Below, piece by piece: positions 28,201-40,200 of a DNA stretch of 64,000 nt. The position numbers and the translations under genes are program-made. The stretch is from Cymodocea nodosa (Eukaryota; Streptophyta; Magnoliopsida; Alismatales; Cymodoceaceae): NCBI GenBank assembly GCA_036874045.1, contig CM072341.1, positions 18,302,501 to 18,366,500 of the forward strand. Reading direction: 5' to 3'. The notes beneath the pieces were generated by a model that saw only the letters and a list, made by a program, of their open reading frames with translations, did no database searches and was not told where the DNA came from. Within the stretch, counting starts at the first letter, position 1. Each line of letters opens with the position of its first letter.

Positions 28201-28455
28201 AGGAAAATACACTTTGTTAAATGCCTCACCCAAAGTTCCATGTTTTCATGCTTAACATCTCCTGCTTTTGTTTTCAATATTTATTACATCTCGATCCCCT
28301 GAAATTGTGGAAGTTTCTAGTTGTGCACCTGGTGTTGAAAATTGTATCATACTCATAAGACACTTGAAACACATAGCAATCTTATTCATTATTCTTTGCT
28401 TTCAAATGTGAAACAGGAGGCTTGGAACAAGTTTAATTCGGAAGTGCTTTTTTAG
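19224..28455 (+). CDS. Auxilin-like J-domain protein with premature stop at codon 7
   Basis: Auxilin family proteins recruit and activate Hsc70 through a C-terminal J-domain to strip clathrin from vesicles. Exons: 19224-19885, 20496-22026, 22101-22239, 22469-22566, 22685-22750, 23420-23509, 26787-26963, 28417-28455; junctions are GT/AG and the sum is 934 codons. The N-terminus reads MDGFPR, a stop, then [16 protein letters not shown], resembling the conserved auxilin-like start. The middle has Asp-Phe/Phe-Gly-rich disordered sequence and a long Ala/Arg/Glu coiled-coil (~480-710). Exons 4-6 encode the charged helix leading to [17 protein letters not shown], and exons 7-8 the J-domain with HPD at ~896-898 and the end [12 protein letters not shown]. 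The TAG at 19242 would end translation after six residues; reinitiation at Met 19290 would give about 911 aa. Introns 6 and 7 are TE-filled. The family call is firm; whether the copy is functional is open. Confidence 0.9.
19242..19244 (+). other. In-frame TAG interrupting the auxilin-like N-terminus
   Basis: Starting at ATG 19224, codon 7 is TAG, yet the family-like reading frame continues unbroken after it (SRDFG, then GKATPM). The next in-frame Met is at 19290. A potential splice donor (CCCAG then GTAGCT) overlaps the stop, so alternative splicing around it is conceivable. Confidence 0.8.
24055..25488 (+). mobile_element. Possible LINE-like segment nested in the intron 6 insertion
   Basis: This GC-richer block ends in TTAATAAGATTCATCC followed by a short run of A after TTTTC, like the 3' end of plant L1 elements. 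Coding remnants are fragmented and I could not identify a reverse transcriptase or endonuclease. The call rests on the 3' end only, and the left border is a guess. Confidence 0.3.
25566..25887 (+). mobile_element. TRIM (miniature LTR retrotransposon) in auxilin intron 6
   Basis: Two diverged direct repeats of about 95-100 bp start at 25566 (TGTTAGATGGTCTCACATTG) and 25788 (TGTTAAATAGTCTTATATTA). Behind the first is ATATTAGAGCATCAGG at about 25669, resembling the initiator-Met tRNA primer-binding site. Just before the second is a purine tract, GTGTGGAGGAG. LTR, PBS, a tiny interior, PPT and LTR in about 320 bp is the TRIM architecture. It has no coding capacity. Confidence 0.65.
26188..26786 (+). 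other. Remainder of auxilin intron 6
   Basis: Contains a GC-richer patch (26350-26580) with a 76-codon open frame rich in Gly and Trp that resembles no family I recognise. It is probably TE-derived filler. The acceptor for exon 7 lies at 26785-26786. Confidence 0.5.
27240..27900 (+). mobile_element. Ty1/Copia 3' fragment (RNase H end plus part of LTR) in auxilin intron 7
   Basis: Translation at 27265-27490 gives [10 protein letters not shown], then [16 protein letters not shown], the conserved end of Copia RNase H, with surrounding frames degraded. It is followed by a polypurine tract, AAGGGGGAG (27553-27561), and an LTR-like sequence with a TATA-like CTCTATATAGG at about 27650. The upstream Copia domains and the second LTR are absent, so this is a fragment. 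The 3' limit is uncertain. Confidence 0.7.
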
Positions 28456-29590
28456 GTGGTACGAAGAAATCTGAACAGTGAGATTGTTTAGTGTGATCGG
28501 CTGGAAGGTTTGCATGGAGTAAAAAGTTTTATGCGTTTTCTTTGACTTTTGTTGATGCTTCCTACATTTCATGGTACCCAAAGCTAGGAGATTATTTGCA
28601 TACAGTACTTGTGCTTGTCTGGATTATTAATTAGGTCATGTCTAATTGCAAATAGTCAAGTTGCCGGTCGTTTCGCCTAATTATGACATCTACAATACTA
28701 GCCATCCGATTCCATGTGCAAACGGCTGTGTTTATGGCCCTGCTGTTCTAGTCAACGTTGAAATAGTCGAAGTAGTGTATCTCCTAGCTCATTTTGTTAG
28801 TTTGGCAATTGCCTTACTTCCCTGTTTATGCAATACAGCACGCATGGGGAACTTTCTATGCCAGTCCTTTTTGAGAGTTAGACACTTTTACTTTCTACTT
28901 TCTCATTCTCGATCACTCTTGTAGCTTCATTTGGATTCTTATATTCTTTAATGTCTACTTTTCTTCTCTTGGATCTCAGACAATTTGAATTTGTTAATGG
29001 AATATCTGCTTTTATGTGAATTAATACCAAAGATCAACAATGCACCAGTTCTGCAGTTGTAACATTGACTTATTCCATCAATCGAATATAAAATTAAGTA
29101 CTTTTCAGTGTGATTTAACTGCTATATTCAAAATGAAATTAAGTACATGCTAATTCATATAATTCAAGTTAAGATTATGTCATTTTCGTTTAAATGTATA
29201 AATATTTAAATTTTGTTATATATACAATTGTTAGGGAAAAAAAAGGTAATTTCAGTCATTTTTCATTGGATGTACAAACACTTATTAAAATGATCTTAAG
29301 TCAAGTAGTTCATCATAAATCAAATTTGACAAATATCAGATTATCCATATGTTGAAAATTTCTAAGGAAGGTGAAAAAAAGAAACACATAACAATCTTTT
29401 CCTTGGTTCTTTATAGGTGTTTGGATAATAGGAATTTTCATTGTAAACCATAGTATAATATAATATACGGTACGATGTAAATAATTACGAAATGGAACAC
29501 GGGTAAACTCAGGATTAATCTTATCCATGATATATCTTACTTTCCTACACAAATGGACGATGCACAACATAGATAACCTGCATTAAACTG
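28456..29590. other. Auxilin-like gene 3' flank
   Basis: AT-rich sequence after the stop codon probably includes the 3' UTR; no poly-A signal could be singled out. The short open frames have no recognisable similarity. Confidence 0.4.
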
Positions 29591-29760
29591 AAGTGATGAT
29601 CAAGACGAGTTTTTTACTGGTAAAGTCCCAACCCCTCTGCAGGCCGAGGATGCGGCCTCTTTTTTAGACCCGTGGCCGGTCCCCAAAGGGGCCCAGTGTA
29701 CACCAACCTATCCCATGCTGGTTGGCTGTCGGGCAGCACGTCAATAACAAGGACATTTCA
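29591..29760. other. Isolated GC-rich patch of unknown origin
   Basis: A ~150-bp island (CTGCAGGCCGAGGATGCGGC, then CCCGTGGCCGGTCCCCAAAG) stands out sharply from its AT-rich surroundings. It has no long ORF and I do not recognise it. A fragment of a GC-rich repeat or retroelement leader is possible. Confidence 0.3.
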
Positions 29761-32700
29761 TATGATAAACGAAAACCTCAGCGTTCATTATTTTAATCAC
29801 ACGATCGATAGAAAATCCAGGTTACAAGTAACTCATCATTTTGTATAAGATGAGTACATGAACACGCCTACTTCTTTTATACTTGCTTTTATTTAATTAG
29901 AAAGAATAGTTGACGTCATTGGGCATTGCTGTGGAATCATTCACTCGCTCCATATAATATATATTTTATAGATCGATACATAGAAAGGTTGCACCGTGCA
30001 GGACCGATCTCTGTGTTTTGAAATGTGATGATGTCTTTGGTTTTCTCCTGAGATAGAAGAATGAAAAACATCGGACTTTACGAATCCATATTTTACTCTC
30101 TTTTTTTCATTATTTTTCTTATTTTCGTTTGTACATTTATTAGCCAAAGAATATAATTCATTGCGGTGATATGTGAAAGTAAGTAGATCAATTCATGAAT
30201 CGAACCACAACGTCGATAGATAGACATTGGTCATGGATGGTACGTGCAGGTCGTCGTCGAACACCGTCGCTAGCCGAGAAAAGGTATTGCGTGTTACCGT
30301 CAATACGACATGTTCGGTCCGTGTTAGGCGCAGTTTGTTGTTTTGCTTAGAATATTCGCTCCCCCACTAAAACCCAAAGGGGGTTTTATTTTATTTTCCT
30401 ACGATATGGCAAATGATTCGAACTTTTCGTGATTTTTTTGATAATGGTAGATTGATGGTGTTTTTTATATTCTTCAAGTCTCAAACCTTAAAAGTGAATA
30501 TAAATATCATTATCGTAGTTACTTCAAATTTCATGTTTTAATGTATGGTTGAAGATCAAGTGTCTTTGAAACCGAGAAGTTGTTTCCCAATTATGAACTA
30601 CGTTTTTTAAGAAGCATTTGGTAAAAAGTGAAAGGATTTATCGTATGTTAATTTAATGTCTATCTTTACATTCATCGATGTGAAATTTTTGACGTTTTTT
30701 TTCTTTTCAGTTGTGACTTATTTTAAACCTACACGCATTTTATGGGTAAAATACCTACGAGCTTAGTTACTTTAATATCACGTAAAATACATCATCGTCT
30801 TAAAATTAATTAATAATGAGTAAAAAAAATAAATTTATTATATATTGACTAAAGTCTTATCTTTACGTTTATCAGTACAAGACTTTATACACTAAGAAAG
30901 TTTGTCTTTAATGTAATACATTCAGACGAAGGTGTTAGTTAATCTTCATCCCCCATTCCAAATTACGGTTTATTAAATTAAAACGTTTCTTTTGTCCAAA
31001 AGCAAGTGTTTGCTGTTAATTAAAGTTTATTTTAAAATAGATCGATAATGGTAAAACAGAATGCAATGTCATAAGATTTAAATTTAACTACAGTAATTAG
31101 TAATAAAAATAAAATTAAAATACAATAAAATACATGGTAAAACTTTTATAATCCAAACTCTGCAACTCGACGACTACATCATGTAACCTAGAAATGGTTC
31201 AAAAGATGCGCCTTGATCGAGTGCATGTCTTTTAACATATATCCCCAGTTTCTGTCGCTTCTTCGGTCAAAAACCTCATCACCGTCCACACCGCAGTGCA
31301 CGTGCCGATGAAGGGGAGCGAGGGAACAGCGTTGCTTGGTTTCTTCCCGGAGCATGCCATGCATTTATCGCACTCTCACTCTCGGCCGTAAGCCGATCAA
31401 AGATACATGATTTTATTCCAAGCTTAATTAGCAACAGCATGTGTTTCCTTTTTTAGCACACTTACGCATGTGTGGGTTGCGTGGCAGCGATGTTTGAACG
31501 CCACACCCTCCATGAGATGCGATTCGCTTTGCGCTTTCGTTTCCCCTTCTGTGCTGCGCATCCCGAGCCGCAAGGTTTGACGATGATTGACACTTGGCCC
31601 TGGCTCTTTCTTGAAGGCATAAGGCGTCACACGAAAAACCTAGGATTGTTAGTATTATATGCCAAGCCTTCGATCTCGGAATCCTCAACCACATGGAGTG
31701 GCCTGATCAGTTTGAGAATCCCAGGCCGATCTCTCCAACCCTATTGGCCGACGAAAGCTTGGCTTAGTCATCACATGTATAAACTACTCCCCCCTTCATG
31801 CATGCCACTTGTGCTTGCGCGCCAACCATAACGAAAGGAATCGTTAATCGGCTCTTTCCAATGACCATTCCCTGCTGACATACGAGGTTAATTAAATAAA
31901 CGTGGTGTCCACTTGCCACCCTCCCTCAAAGATTCAGAGTTTTCCTTTCCAACGATTATGGTTTAAGGTTCAGTATAAGTACCGAGGTTTTGCAACCTCA
32001 GTATACATAGAATTTAAAAAAAAAAAAAGAAAAAAAAAAAAAAGAAAAGAAAGAAAGATGGGAAGAAAAGTACGTGGATAACTCTACTTATAAAACTACC
32101 TTTAAAGAAAATTCAACAAGATGAAGAGAACGTAACAACATCAACTAAAATCCTTCCTCGGTGTCAAACTCATCATCAACACCAGCTGCTACGCAGTTGT
32201 CACGAGAGTACAAGTGTTGAAATGTTAACATTTAATCTAAAATCTATGTAGGATTATTCATTCTGACGACCTCTCACATACAGTCTTCTCTAGGTCACAC
32301 AAATATTTTTTATTATCGGATACATGTGTGGTTCTACTAATACATGTTCTTGTGAAAAATGTGTGGTTCTATTTTTATTTGAATTTAAATATAGAAATCT
32401 TATCGAACAAATTACGGTCTCGTGCTATTGTGGTTTCAAAGAACATTGACAATACAATTACAAATAACGAATTCATAATGAATTTTTTTTCTCTCTCTTT
32501 ATTTTACAAAGTCCATGAGTTTAGCATCTCTTGACTAGTTAAAGTTCGGCAGAAAACATTACTAAATTTGCGTGTGTGTATAAATTAGTAGGTGATAATA
32601 TAAGACTTCTTCCTTGTAGGGAGAAGACCAACTTCCAGTTTCGGCCGTGGATGATACAAGTGGGCAGCATTTGGAACCACCTATTAAGTTTGAGCTCTTT

Positions 32701-35700
32701 ATAAAAGCTAGCTTATTTCATTAGTAGCAGCACCGTTCATGCTTATTTGGTTGCAGTATGGTTAATTTATTTCGATGAAATTTTTTATTATTTATATTGA
32801 AGCCCTAATTGACCATCTTCAAGACCTTGTTTCAATTAAAAACGATGACTTTCGAACCTTTGCCTTTCCCACCACACCACCATTGCCTCCTTTGAAATGG
32901 ACGACTGCTGGGAGATAGAGCATGGTTCTGTGGAGGAGAGCACCTGAGGAGGACTACCCAAGGAGGAGCTGGAAGAGGAGGTAGGACGGCACTTGAAAAG
33001 GAACTTGGAAAAACCTGAAAGGTGCTTTTCAATAAGCTGTCAATATTAACTTAATGAAAACTTTCAAGTAGGCATTGATAAGAAGCAGTTTTAAAAAATA
33101 CTGTTTCAAAAATAACTTCGTTCAAATAAGCACTTGTCATAATTAAATAAGTTTCACCAAGATAAGCAGATTCAAACATAGCCTTGGTCTTTTCCGTTCC
33201 TTAAGATCTATGGGAAAACAAGTTCTACTGTAAAATTCACCTTTGGACAAAAATATTACCAATACAGCTGAAAACACTGCAAGATGCAAGGACAGTGTAT
33301 CATGCATGCATGTTGTCTCGTTTGATTTGGAGAAATGAGAATTTAGATTATTTCCAATGCTGATATAATTGGAACCTTGTGTTACCTAGTGATATATGCA
33401 TATATACGATGGATTGTGGCATGTCAGCCTTGAAATTTAGAACTTTTTATGGACAATTGATTTGACACGTGCCTCAACAGGATTAGGTCTTTGCATCTTA
33501 AACAGATCCTAATTAACTACTTACCCATGTGGCAAAGTGCCGTGTGAAGAACATAAAGAGATACGCCCCAAATGTCTTAGAGGTGATTATTGGTAATGGA
33601 GTTTCTTATTTCAGTCCTGGTCTTACCAAGACAAACGTTAGACAAGTTTATAGCCAACAGTTTTAGATCATAAACCAACTGGAAAGATAATAAACAAGTA
33701 GCAAACAAGTAATCTACCGCATCTTAACTATCTCGGCGCCCACCAAGATCATGTATGGGAAAATATAAATGAACTCTAGTTCAAGTTTCTATATATTCAA
33801 CGACCTCCAAGAAATCAAAATTTAATATTTGTGATCGAGGTAGGAGGTGTTGGGGAATGGTCCGGTTGTATGTACACGAAAAGGAAGGCATATGTATTAC
33901 TCGCAACAGGCTACTTAAGACAATTTTTTTTTTTAAAGGGTTGAAAAGCCAAGGAGAATGTGGATGAAAAGGCCAAGGCTTGAGACTGAGAAGGGGAAAC
34001 AAGAGCAGTACAGTATATTAATTAGGATTTTTTAAAAAAATTTCTTGTATGGTATTCAAAATTCATATTTATTTACATGCCATTAAAATTTTTTTTGTCT
34101 TACTTTGATACATTAATCAAAATAATATTCTAAAAAATTCATAAATTTTTTTGTCATGGTATATAAGTAAATATAAATTTTTGGATGACATATAAGTAAT
34201 TATTAAATTTTTTGATGGCATGTAGGTAAAAATTCTTATTAATTGATACAAAGTTGTCATTTGAAAATTTATTTGGTCAATGACAATAAAAAATTTAAGT
34301 ACATGACAAACAACTAATCACGGGTTTACTTAATTGGGTGATTAACAAGAAAGAATCCATCATTAAAGAGTGGATTAGGACAATCCACCTACCTAGTTGA
34401 TGTTATATTTAATCTTAATCTTTGTAATAGTGAAATCTACCTAATCAACTCGTCATGGACAATAAAAAATTCATAAAGATCATGTGAAGGGTGGAATTGT
34501 ACCTAAGAGAGGGAATGAAATATTGAGCTTGGCTGCACTCCATTAGGATAATAGCGTAAATTAAATTAATCATTCTAAGTGAAGCTTGTAACATAATACT
34601 TGGATCATAATTTTCTCTAATTCTAAGGAATTGACAAATTCTAATTTTTCAATCTAAATTTATAAAAACAAATTGAAGTGTAGGATCTTTTTGATAGTGG
34701 TGAAAACTACAACTATCACTGCTCCTTTTAGTCAAGTAAATTATAGCTATTGCAATTGATTATTATGAAAAGAGAATAGCGTACAGAACAACAGAATAGC
34801 GTAGTTGGTCGTCTTCCAATTATGAAGGATTTCAGTCTCAATTCAATCTAGGTAAAAACACTTAATCATTATAATAATAAAAAGGTTTTCTTGAAAAGAG
34901 GGAAAAGTTAAATAAAATTTATCCACAAACAGCACAATAAATGCTGTAGATCGGATGCATTAAACTCTTTCCAATTCTTAAGAAATGGAGAGGATCTCAA
35001 TTTATAGTAGTCGTGCTATTTGCTATCTAATTGCCATTATTTTTTGTCCAACTTAAATATTGCAATTATCACTTGGGCCGGAACAATTACCCTCCCACGT
35101 ATATAATTAACAACATGGCATAATTATATATCTGTGAAACGTTTGGTGATCAAGTTGTTCATGGCATGTGATTTATCAGTAGTGCCACACCTGTTAGTGA
35201 ACTTATACCTAATGGTGTTTGGATTTTAATTTACTGACACAAGTACCGACCTGCACTTAATTATGAAGGAGACATGGCCTATGATTCCTTCCATTTAGCC
35301 CTCGATCATCACATTAAGAAGAGGTATGCAACCCACGATCTGCTCAAAGGAGAGGTGCGCAAAGTGTTTCATGGTGAACTCCTTTTAGGGATGCTTGATA
35401 TATATGAGGAAGCATCACATATGTTTTTCCACTTTCGTGGCAAGTCTGATCTGGTGATGCTAGAAATTTTGGCAGATATCTGTCAAACTATGACTGGGAA
35501 TGCCATCTTGATCTAGCTCCCATACTATCATACCGTGGTTTACACTTTTTGGAAGGAAAGAAACTCCTAAGCTTTTTTAAGAAGGATAATTAAGTCTACT
35601 TCGTGTTTAGCAAAAGAGGTTTATTTGATAATTAACTGCAGTCTTTTACTTTTTTTAAGATAAAAAATTTAAAGAAAGTTCTGAGTACCGCACCATTACT

Positions 35701-36870
35701 CTTAGTTTTATAGAAGAGATTTTTACGGGCATCAAGAATAGAGCTAGAATAAGGATTTTTTTTGTTCTAAACTTGATCAAAGTGAGAAAATGTGTAGTTG
35801 ACCTTTCATTATATATTCTATTGAGAGGAAAGATATTTTAGATTTGAATTCAGACAGAAACGTTGCAGAATTCAGACAAAATCTTGATCTTGGTCTTATA
35901 CATTAATACACATCACATACATAGACATGAGCAGCTTACAGAGCAGAATGGCTTGATGAGAGATATGACACATTCCCTTCGTTGCAGGCGGACACCCAGC
36001 TAGGTTTTTTTTGTTTCTTGATTGTCTTCTCTTTCTTAGTTTCCTTGCGACCTTAGTTGGACATATAGAGAATCTAGTTTCTCTTATACGAGATTGTGTG
36101 TCTGAATATAAAGTGAAGAAATTTCATACAATTCATTCCCTTCTAAGTTCGAATCTCCTAAAAATCAAGGATTCGGAGAATATATATATCAGGAAAAAAG
36201 AAATCTATGTTATTCAATCTCGTGGTTTCAGTTGTCTAATTACGTGCCACATTTGGCAAACCACCGGACACGTCTCCCATAAATAGCCCACCCACCATTT
36301 GTTGCATTGCTCTTTAGTTAATTATAATTTGTTTATTAATCCCTCCGAAACGCATGCTGACGAGACCACCATCCTTCTATCTCACCACCAATATTTATTA
36401 TTTGATACTGGCGTGGACTGGAAGGAGGAGTGGACGGGATGGGGCAGAGAGCTAGAATGGTGACTGGCGCACATGTTGGCGATCCATAGGGTCGACGGCC
36501 TTCCATGTATATGCGTCCATTCATGTGTGGGAACCGGGAAGAGCCAACGAATTGAACGACTCGACAAAAGTGTACACCTCAATTCGTGGGGTTTTTTTAA
36601 GGAGGAAAGGAAAACCCATGGATTTATAATTAGCAAGGGGGGGAAAGAGGAATGGGGAAAGGAAACCACAACTTGCTTTTCTTTGGTGCGGGCTCTTTCC
36701 TCTTGTACGTGTCTCTGTGTGTTAAAATAGAAAGGAAGTAAAACGAGAGGGAGATAAAGAAATGGGTTGTAGCCACCACCAGGTGCAGCAACTTGTAACT
36801 CCAAATATACAAACCACCCAAACCCGGAAAGGACCTCGTCATCATCATATGTATGGATGGAACCACCTTA
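29761..36870. other. Gene-poor intergenic DNA upstream of the MADS-box gene
   Basis: No gene could be supported here. Landmarks: a moderately GC-rich block at 31200-31860 with overlapping open frames on both strands; an A-rich tract at 32016-32060; a segment ending GCAGATTCAAACATAGCC at about 33185, like the terminus of a hAT-type MITE; AT-rich internally repetitive sequence at 34020-34300; and an 80-codon frame at 35274-35516 that I do not recognise. The part nearest 36870 may hold MADS promoter elements. Confidence 0.5.
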
Positions 36871-37230
36871 ATTAAATTCTACCTCTCCTCTTCCTCTCCC
36901 CATTTGTCCTCCTCTCCATATCATTCATTCCTCTTTCTGCTCTTTCTTCTCACCTGATACAATATTTATCCAGACAAGGGCAAAGGATCGAGCTTGCGCC
37001 TTCCGTTTTCAGCTTACTTTCTTCTCTTGAACAAGTGAGGATAGAGATGATACCCTTTTTGTCTCCCTCCCTCCCTCCCTCTCATCTTCTTCTTCTTTTT
37101 CTTCTTCTTCTTATATTTGCTGATTGGTTATGTTGGATTTTTCCTGTCTCCTGTGGGTTTTGGTTTGATTATTCTCTGATGGATCTGGATTTACCCGGTT
37201 TTTCAGGTGTGTGTATATACATAGAGGGAG
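36871..37230 (+). promoter_or_regulatory. MADS-box gene leader with probable 5' UTR intron
   Basis: Pyrimidine-rich promoter-proximal sequence leads to GAACAA followed by GTGAGGATAG at 37035, a good splice donor. The matching acceptor, TTTTTCAG, ends at 37206, 24 bases before the ATG. The predicted 172-bp leader intron contains CTT/TCC repeats (37065-37110). Leader introns are common in this MADS clade as far as I recall. The transcription start was not located. Confidence 0.5.
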
Positions 37231-40200
37231 ATGGGGAGAGGCAAGATTGTCATCAGACGGATCGACAACTCCACCAGCAGGCAGGTGACCTTCTCCAAGA
37301 GAAGGAACGGGCTTCTGAAGAAGGCTAGGGAGCTCGCCATACTTTGCGACGCCGAAGTCGGTCTCATGATCTTCTCCAGCACTGGCAGGCTTTACGATTT
37401 TGCTAGTTCCAGGTACATATTTTATATTGATTGTGTCATCATCACAACAACCACCACCACTACCTCCTCCTCCTCCTCCTCCATCTCGTTTTCACCCACT
37501 TGCTTGTGTGTTCTTAGGCTAATACATGAATCAAGAATATCCTTCTGTGCTCACTCTATATATACGATTATATATATTGTAATATACATATATATATATT
37601 GAAACTTGTATGCTTCGTCTGAACGTTATGTATAGGAGGTGATGAGGGGATTCTATGGTTTTTATGCTTCCTGCCTCTAATTAGTGTGTTGTATACATGT
37701 GTGACCAATTTGAGATTAGGATTTAGGGTTTTTCATCTCTTTGTCTTTGTCGTAGGGTTGTCGTCATCTCTCCCATAGGATTCTCGTTCTACCCTTTTCC
37801 AAAAAATATCCGAAAACCACTTCTGCCCCGCTGGTAAGTACGCAATCACATAATCCTGGTCTAACCCAGTTGAACTTAGTTTATTCTCTAATACTCTACC
37901 CCATTTTTCGGCTGCCGGCATCATTTTAGTCTAATTCTTAAACTTTGAGCTTCAGAAACAACACTGAAACCAAATCCTAGGGAAGCTCATCTACTGCTTG
38001 CAACGAGGTACATTGCATGTTACTGTGGATGGTAGGACTGGATGTTTCTCTTCAGATCATAGATTCTCACAGTTATTGTGTCGAAAAGTATAAATGTCTA
38101 CTTCATTTTCGATTTTCACTCTTACACTTTTTGTGGCAAGTTATCACTCTAAGTATTAGTTTCATGTTAAAATGAGTGTTTAAAAGCTAAACGGACCAAA
38201 ACATATCTATGCCACTTCAATTCTTCAGAGACTAGAGAAAACTTGCTATTGAAATATGGATCTTCTCCTTTCAAACAACAAAATATAGATTTTCAACCAT
38301 TCAAAATATATGCATTATTTTGTGTCTATTAATTAAAATTTCAACACCCAAGGTGGAGAAACCATTGTATTAAAAGTTAGGCAAGACATTCTAACTTTTG
38401 TTTATAAAAAAATTCAAGTCCATCACTTTCATCGGAATATGCAAAAAAAGAGAGAGCAACTCTACGTTTCTTTTAAAAACGATCATTTAACTCAACAACA
38501 AATCACTTACTTGCTTATGCTTATTCTTGCCTATGCTTGGTAATTTTTTATTCCCAAAAAGCATCAACCGATCATCTTTTTGACAGTTATACTGCTCTAT
38601 TTATAAAATGCAAGCACCTTTGTAAAAAGAATGATTCCTATATGGTATTATCACTTCTCAATGAGTTCAATTGAGTCTTTTATAATTTGATTCAGTTTAT
38701 ATATTACAATGTCTTGTTCTTTCTTTGCAAAATATCTAACAGTTAATATCTTATTCTGAAAGAGTCTTCATTAATTAGAAGTAGCACGAGAAAAAATTCT
38801 CTATCTAGGTTTCACATATATATATTTATTGACTTAGGCCATTATCTTTGTTAATTTATCATATGATCAAAAGATTTTAACTACTTTATTCGCAAATGAA
38901 GACATAATAGATAGCCTTAATATAGGTATTATAACAATGTACTTTAGAACAAGGTAGTTGTCATTAACATTTTAACATGCTGGATGAAAGAAGGATGTAG
39001 GGAATGAAGTTTAATTTCAGATGATGTTGAAATTTCTAGTGGTGAAGATATTTTCTTATGAATGCTTTTAATGAGAGCCTGCTATGGTAGTGTCCTGGAT
39101 GCAATATTGAATGACCTGAATCGTTTTAGCTAAATCATGAGAAACATGAAACAAAAATCAATGCTGCTCGTAATTTGTAATAAATTATCATCTTATCCAT
39201 AATGCCCATATTGATTTGTCGATCTGTATATGCATGGTTTTAAAGTTTTTGTGATATACGGACTTTGGTGGATATTTTCTTAACCCTAATTTGCAGAAAA
39301 ATCCTATAAAATAATAAAATAGGTATTTTCATGACATGTCAAGCTCCACAAGCTTTTTGAGTTAATGAGAGATTGGGTGGTAAATAACCGTTTGAAACTG
39401 TAGAAGTCAAAGGTGGAAATACTTCCAAGCTCTTTGAAACTGTGGTGTCAATTGGTTATGTAGGCACTTTACTTCCAGAGGTAGAGCCCAAAATCATTTG
39501 CCCTTGTCTTGAAGTAAAATCTAACTGGATAACAAGTTTGCAACTTGCTAAGTATTCTTGATGGTAATTAATCATTACACCTTTCTTTAACGATGATGAT
39601 GGGAGATTAATGGTTAATGTAGTTCCTTATTGAAACAAACCCACTTTAGGAGTACAAGAATTTCATTTCATTAGTGGATGCATGATATTGTCTATGTTAC
39701 ATTACTAAATCTCATTTTTCGAGTGAAATGGAGATGGGATTTAGATTTCACTTGGGTTTTAAGAAAGGTGGAGTCCATGTTAAAATTAAAGTTTTGTAAC
39801 TACAAAATATGTTCGCATTCTTTTATGCATGTGCTTTTACTTCCAATGCATATCATCGTGTGTGTAACAAAATGGAGCATTATTTATTTCATTTCATTAT
39901 TTGCATTTCATGAAATATGCCTTTTTTATTTTTAACCATCCTCACATAGGAGAATATTCCCTTGCGGGCAATTTGTTGGGTACTCAAGCTAAGTCCATCG
40001 ATCGTTTGAATAGAAAACGATGGAAATTCCTGCGACAAGAGAACCCACGTGAGGAGGTTGCCCACAAGCAATTGAATGCTTGTTGACATGCATCTAGCCG
40101 ACAACACCTCAAGTAATGATACCAAGCCATCATGAAAATCAAATGTAGGAAAATCATTAAACCAAATGGTATTCTTATTTAAATGTGTGAAAGCATATAA

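Noticed and set aside
35274..35516. 80-aa plus-strand ORF starting MAYDSFHLALDHHIKK
   Set aside because: No recognisable family, no neighbouring exons and no supporting context; kept only as a landmark in the intergenic description.
36140..36175. tRNA T-loop-like GTTCGAATC
   Set aside because: No acceptor stem, D-arm or anticodon arm could be built around it.
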